Positions 60,401 through 64,000 of a DNA stretch of 64,000 nucleotides are shown one piece after another. The stretch spans positions 119,512 to 183,511 of the forward strand of contig JTDE01000226.1 in NCBI GenBank assembly GCA_014338405.1, read 5' to 3'. Positions within the stretch are counted from its first letter, which is position 1. Each line of letters starts with the position of its first letter. The position numbers and the translations under genes are program-made. The DNA comes from Paragonimus skrjabini miyazakii (Eukaryota > Platyhelminthes > Trematoda > Plagiorchiida > Troglotrematidae). The notes beneath the pieces were generated by a model, which was given only the letters and a program-made list of their open reading frames with translations, did not search any database and was not told the DNA's origin.

Positions 60401-63400
60401 TGCCGTTTCACTCTGGAGATGGCACAGCAACCTCAAATGACTGTACTACTTCATCACAATATTTGTATTATTCCATGACATATTCACTGTATGATTTTCA
60501 TGAACTACTACATTACTATGGTGTGCTTGTTCTCTTAAGCAAAAGTTATGTAGTAAACGAATGGGTGTCATTCTAGAGAGACTGATTTTAGTCAAGCTTG
60601 CTAGCGAATCACAATTGTTTCAGTAACATCCAGAAAACAGAACTGACCAGTTTATTGACATGCTTGTCTATGGAATGTTTATCTGGTGTCACTACGAATT
60701 TTCCAAAGTAATTTGTCTGTTAGCTCATCACTGTAATCAACGCTGACACAATACTGGTTCGTGCTGACACTTAATTGCCGTGACAATAAGGATAAGGTGA
60801 TTTCATCTTAACTGTTTAATTTGTAAAACTACTGCGCTTAAAATGCAGTAATGAACACTGAGATGAACAAACAACCAAGATGTGAGTAAATGGACGACAG
60901 TATAGAGTAGACAGCTTCTTCATGATAGTGTAACGTGCGGTCGAAACCAGCAAGCGCGCACAGGTTGAATTTGAATTGTGTAACGGAGTGTGCTGCTGCG
61001 TTGTCGGCGCCGTTTTAGTTATCGTTTGTGTAAGTCGTGTGCATGGCTTACTGGGCCTTTGGCTCATGTTTGTTTCTTGTTGTTTCCTTTTGCAGGACTT
61101 GCTGGAACCCCTACTTCGGAAGAACGTTGTCCCCTGGTGTCTCCACATTACCCCAAAGTTGGTCCGAAAGTGTAACGGACAACCCGAGGAGAAACAGCCG
61201 GCTTTCATGCTACAATAGTCCCTGCCCAGTTCGGTTTTTTTCCTACTTCGTAAACGACTTTGCAGGAAGACTGCGGCATTTAGGCCACTGAACCTACCGC
61301 CTCTCCTAACGTTGTCAACCACAATGTGACATCATTTCTGTGCTTTAAACATTACGTACGTCAATCGACTGCGGCTAGGTCAAAGATTGTTGGATGTGGT
61401 GGTGTAGTATTTGAACTCGTTAGACACACAATATGCAATGGACTGGTTAGGGTCTAAGAAAAACTCTGACGCAATAGGAACAGAAGACAATAAGCCATGG
61501 ATACAATTCACTGATCTCGGATTACGAGCGATTTACAGGTGACAGTAGGCGAAATAATTACCCAATGAATATGAAGCGGAACTACACTACTCACGTTGCG
61601 TTGTTCACCTGGTTCACCGGGGCTATCCTGTATAACGGTTGTCGAACTGCGTTTGACTTTAGTTGCGTAGTCCCGATCGGTGGACAAGTACCATTAGCTG
61701 GTCACCGTCCGCAAACAAACGTCCTGGAGACCTGGTTTATCGCTTGTAGGGAATTCAGGGCCGATCTAACCAAATCTATGCCCTCTTAAAGATGAGAAAA
61801 TGGAGTCCGCTGAAGTCCACTATCAAGTATTGGTTTCCTGATCTCAAATTTGCTAACACATCATCACCATCTGAAGGTTGTGCCTGGACAAGAATTTTGC
61901 ACTCAGAAGGTGAACGCTGTCTGGTCTTGACTGATTTAGGTCACTTACCGAAACGTTTTAATTCAAGATGATCTGATGAAAATACTTGTATAATAATGAT
62001 AAAAATAAACGTTTTAGCCGTCATTCAGTTAACAAAATGTCGAATCGATCTAAACTATTACATATACTTTCACGTTTACTAATCGATAGTCGAGGATTAA
62101 CCACACACATAAAACCTGCAGAGGTAAACTCATTTAGTTACTTTTGGTGGATCTACCTCCATTTTCTTGTCATTTAATCCGATAATCAAAAATCAACTTG
62201 TTTACCACAGATTCGGCTAATCTGAAGAAAAAGCTCAGCATGCACTTTAGAAACAGGTAAACCAGAACAATCCTGCCAATTTCATTGTCCACTTTGTTCA
62301 TAAATACAGATGAAATTATGCTGCGCCTGACTAGCCTTGATGACAGGAATTAGTCAAGTCGTATAGTCCAACATTCATATTTCGTTTTGATGATCCCTTT
62401 AACTAAATACGACGCTGATTTACGATCAGTTTACCTTCATAACATAACTGCTTTCACTATTCCTGTGTGATCCATTCTCAGATAAGAGAATTATCACTTA
62501 CCGTTCACAGTTTATATGCTCGACGTTATGAAAAACGTAGTTACCGTATCAGACCTTAGTGAACTTTTAGCTGAAAGTGAAGAGAACAAGTAGGTCAGCA
62601 TGTAATTATACTCGTAATCAGGAACTTCGGTTGACTGATGAGAGATTTATTGTACTATCACTTCCCACAAAATCTAGGCAGGGGTGTGGTTAGGAGTTAT
62701 GAACCACAACGTAATTTGTAAAATTTTCATAGTGCATAACGAACACGGGCGGCGCTTCATCATACTCAAAGGTGTTGCCATTAGATAATGTAGTTCTCCA
62801 TCGGATACCCCTTTTCCGGACAAATGAACGAAGCGAACAGATTACCACGGCAACAAAATTGCTCTGAGGCAGAAGATGTGATGATTTCTTAGCCCTAGAT
62901 ATGATCCAACAGAAAACCGATTTGGGATATTTCGCTGGGTATTTTTTGCTGTTGTTGTTGTTGCTGCTGCTGCTGTATTACTGCGGTTGTTTATACTGCC
63001 CAGGTATGAAAGTGAAATAGAAACTGGACAACAAATATACACAGAACCATCCAAGTTGATTATTCACTCATGTGCTGTCGTCCTTATGTTGTTGATGTGT
63101 CCATCATGTGGGTAGATAATATTTAGTTAATGATGTTTGAAAAACTTTTTCCCGTCAGCCGAACCCTCCGAAATTTCGGTGAGAATTTAAAAGAAAACCA
63201 GGCCTGATGGGATATTCATGCCGTTACTTCCGTGAAATACATTCCAACTAACGACAGCGAGGATACTGCAACTCTGGTCACTCCATTGAATGACGCACAG
63301 TCCAAACGAACGTCCATATCTAGAAAACAGTTAGATGCACGTTTCTATAGTACAGAACTGCTCGACTAGTAGGGACAAAATCAAACAACAACTCCAATCA

Positions 63401-64000
63401 TTTCGACAAAATGTCGTCATCAAAAGACGGCACGTAAATACTGACAGTGTAATGGATCAACACGGTAACTCTGGTCAGACGGGGGCTGCTAGAGATAATA
63501 TTGCACGCAAGTCATACGGTGTCAGCGAACAACCAGGCCGACATGCATACAGAGAACGTACTGCCACAACTGAACCCGTCCAGCGAGAGAATCGAGGAGG
63601 AAACCGAGGCAACTGGCCATCTAGCCCCACATTAACTGCCGATCTGATCGTTTTGTCTGGCTGAGCATTTTACACAAAATGCTACGGTTAACGGTACGGA
63701 GACCAGAACGGATTGGCACTAACTGCGATAAACATGTTGAACAAGCATGGGATACGTTAGGTTACTAGAACTAGATCTGTGGGGTACGACTTAGCACACC
63801 ATACGCATGATTGTGCGATGTGAGGGATCACGTTACCCCCCACTGGACGAATATTTCGAGTGGCGAGCTGCTAAACAAAACAACAGCAAGAACAACAACG
63901 ATGATGACGACAACAACAACAATATAGCTAAATTGGACATTGAAGTTTCTTTGTCATGCATCTCACAGAGTGTGACAGAGCTGAGTAAACACTGCTGTTG
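54466..64000. other. Intergenic, no recognisable gene
   Basis: 9.5 kb with only short open frames. Two I looked at harder are 55255-55566 (-) and 63230-63664 (+); both are listed as findings. A trinucleotide run (CTG/TTG) lies at 62948-62976 and CAA/GAC-rich sequence at 63876-63925. Confidence 0.45.
62948..62976. repeat. TTG/CTG trinucleotide microsatellite
   Basis: Nine or so tandem TTG then CTG triplets. Confidence 0.9.

Noticed and set aside
1..64000. CRISPR arrays, operons, rRNA or bacterial mobile elements
   Set aside because: None seen; the gene structure is intron-rich and eukaryotic throughout.

Overview
This window looks like nuclear DNA of a flatworm, most likely a parasitic trematode (digenean). 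I infer this from one metazoan kinase gene spread over long introns, a non-LTR retrotransposon and a Penelope-like GIY-YIG fragment of the kinds common in trematode genomes, dense short interspersed repeats, and two 100-base N runs that mark scaffold gaps. There is nothing prokaryotic here: no operons, CRISPR arrays or insertion sequences.

The only host gene I can support is a Nemo-like kinase (NLK) on the minus strand, from about 34925 down to 1620 and continuing off the left edge. I rebuilt eight coding exons by joining splice sites and reading frames: 34660-34925, 23350-23479, 22512-22567, 21377-21483, 15717-15802, 14855-15043, 7162-7371 and 1620-2025. Phases agree at all seven junctions. 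The kinase core is complete, with glycine loop, VALK lysine, HRD and DFG motifs and the NLK-specific TQE activation motif. The final exon was not found and probably lies before base 1. Most single-frame ORFs between these exons are chance frames in intron DNA.

The introns are filled with mobile elements. Intron 7 (2026-7161) holds a truncated LINE tail, a palindromic tRNA-derived SINE and a long LTR-like repeat. Intron 6 (7372-14854) holds four SINE-family copies, two of them forming a nearly identical inverted pair, a short LTR-like repeat and a decayed LINE that still encodes YADD. Intron 4 (15803-21376) holds an AT-centred hairpin and a Penelope-like 3' end. Intron 1 (23480-34659) holds a gap and two SINEs, one of which contains a 55-bp LINE insertion with a clear target-site duplication.

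Upstream of the kinase, 34926-40600 has no recognisable gene. A nearly full-length LINE lies on the minus strand at about 40610-44520. It is inactive: endonuclease frameshift, in-frame TAG, and YADD changed to YADG. From about 44520 to 64000 I recognise only two LTR-like repeats, one SINE copy and some microsatellites. The most interesting structure is the interplay of repeat families: a tRNA-headed SINE that repeatedly occurs with an inverted copy of its own body (a foldback form), and a LINE whose short ATGATG-type tail can be defined exactly from a tiny nested insertion.
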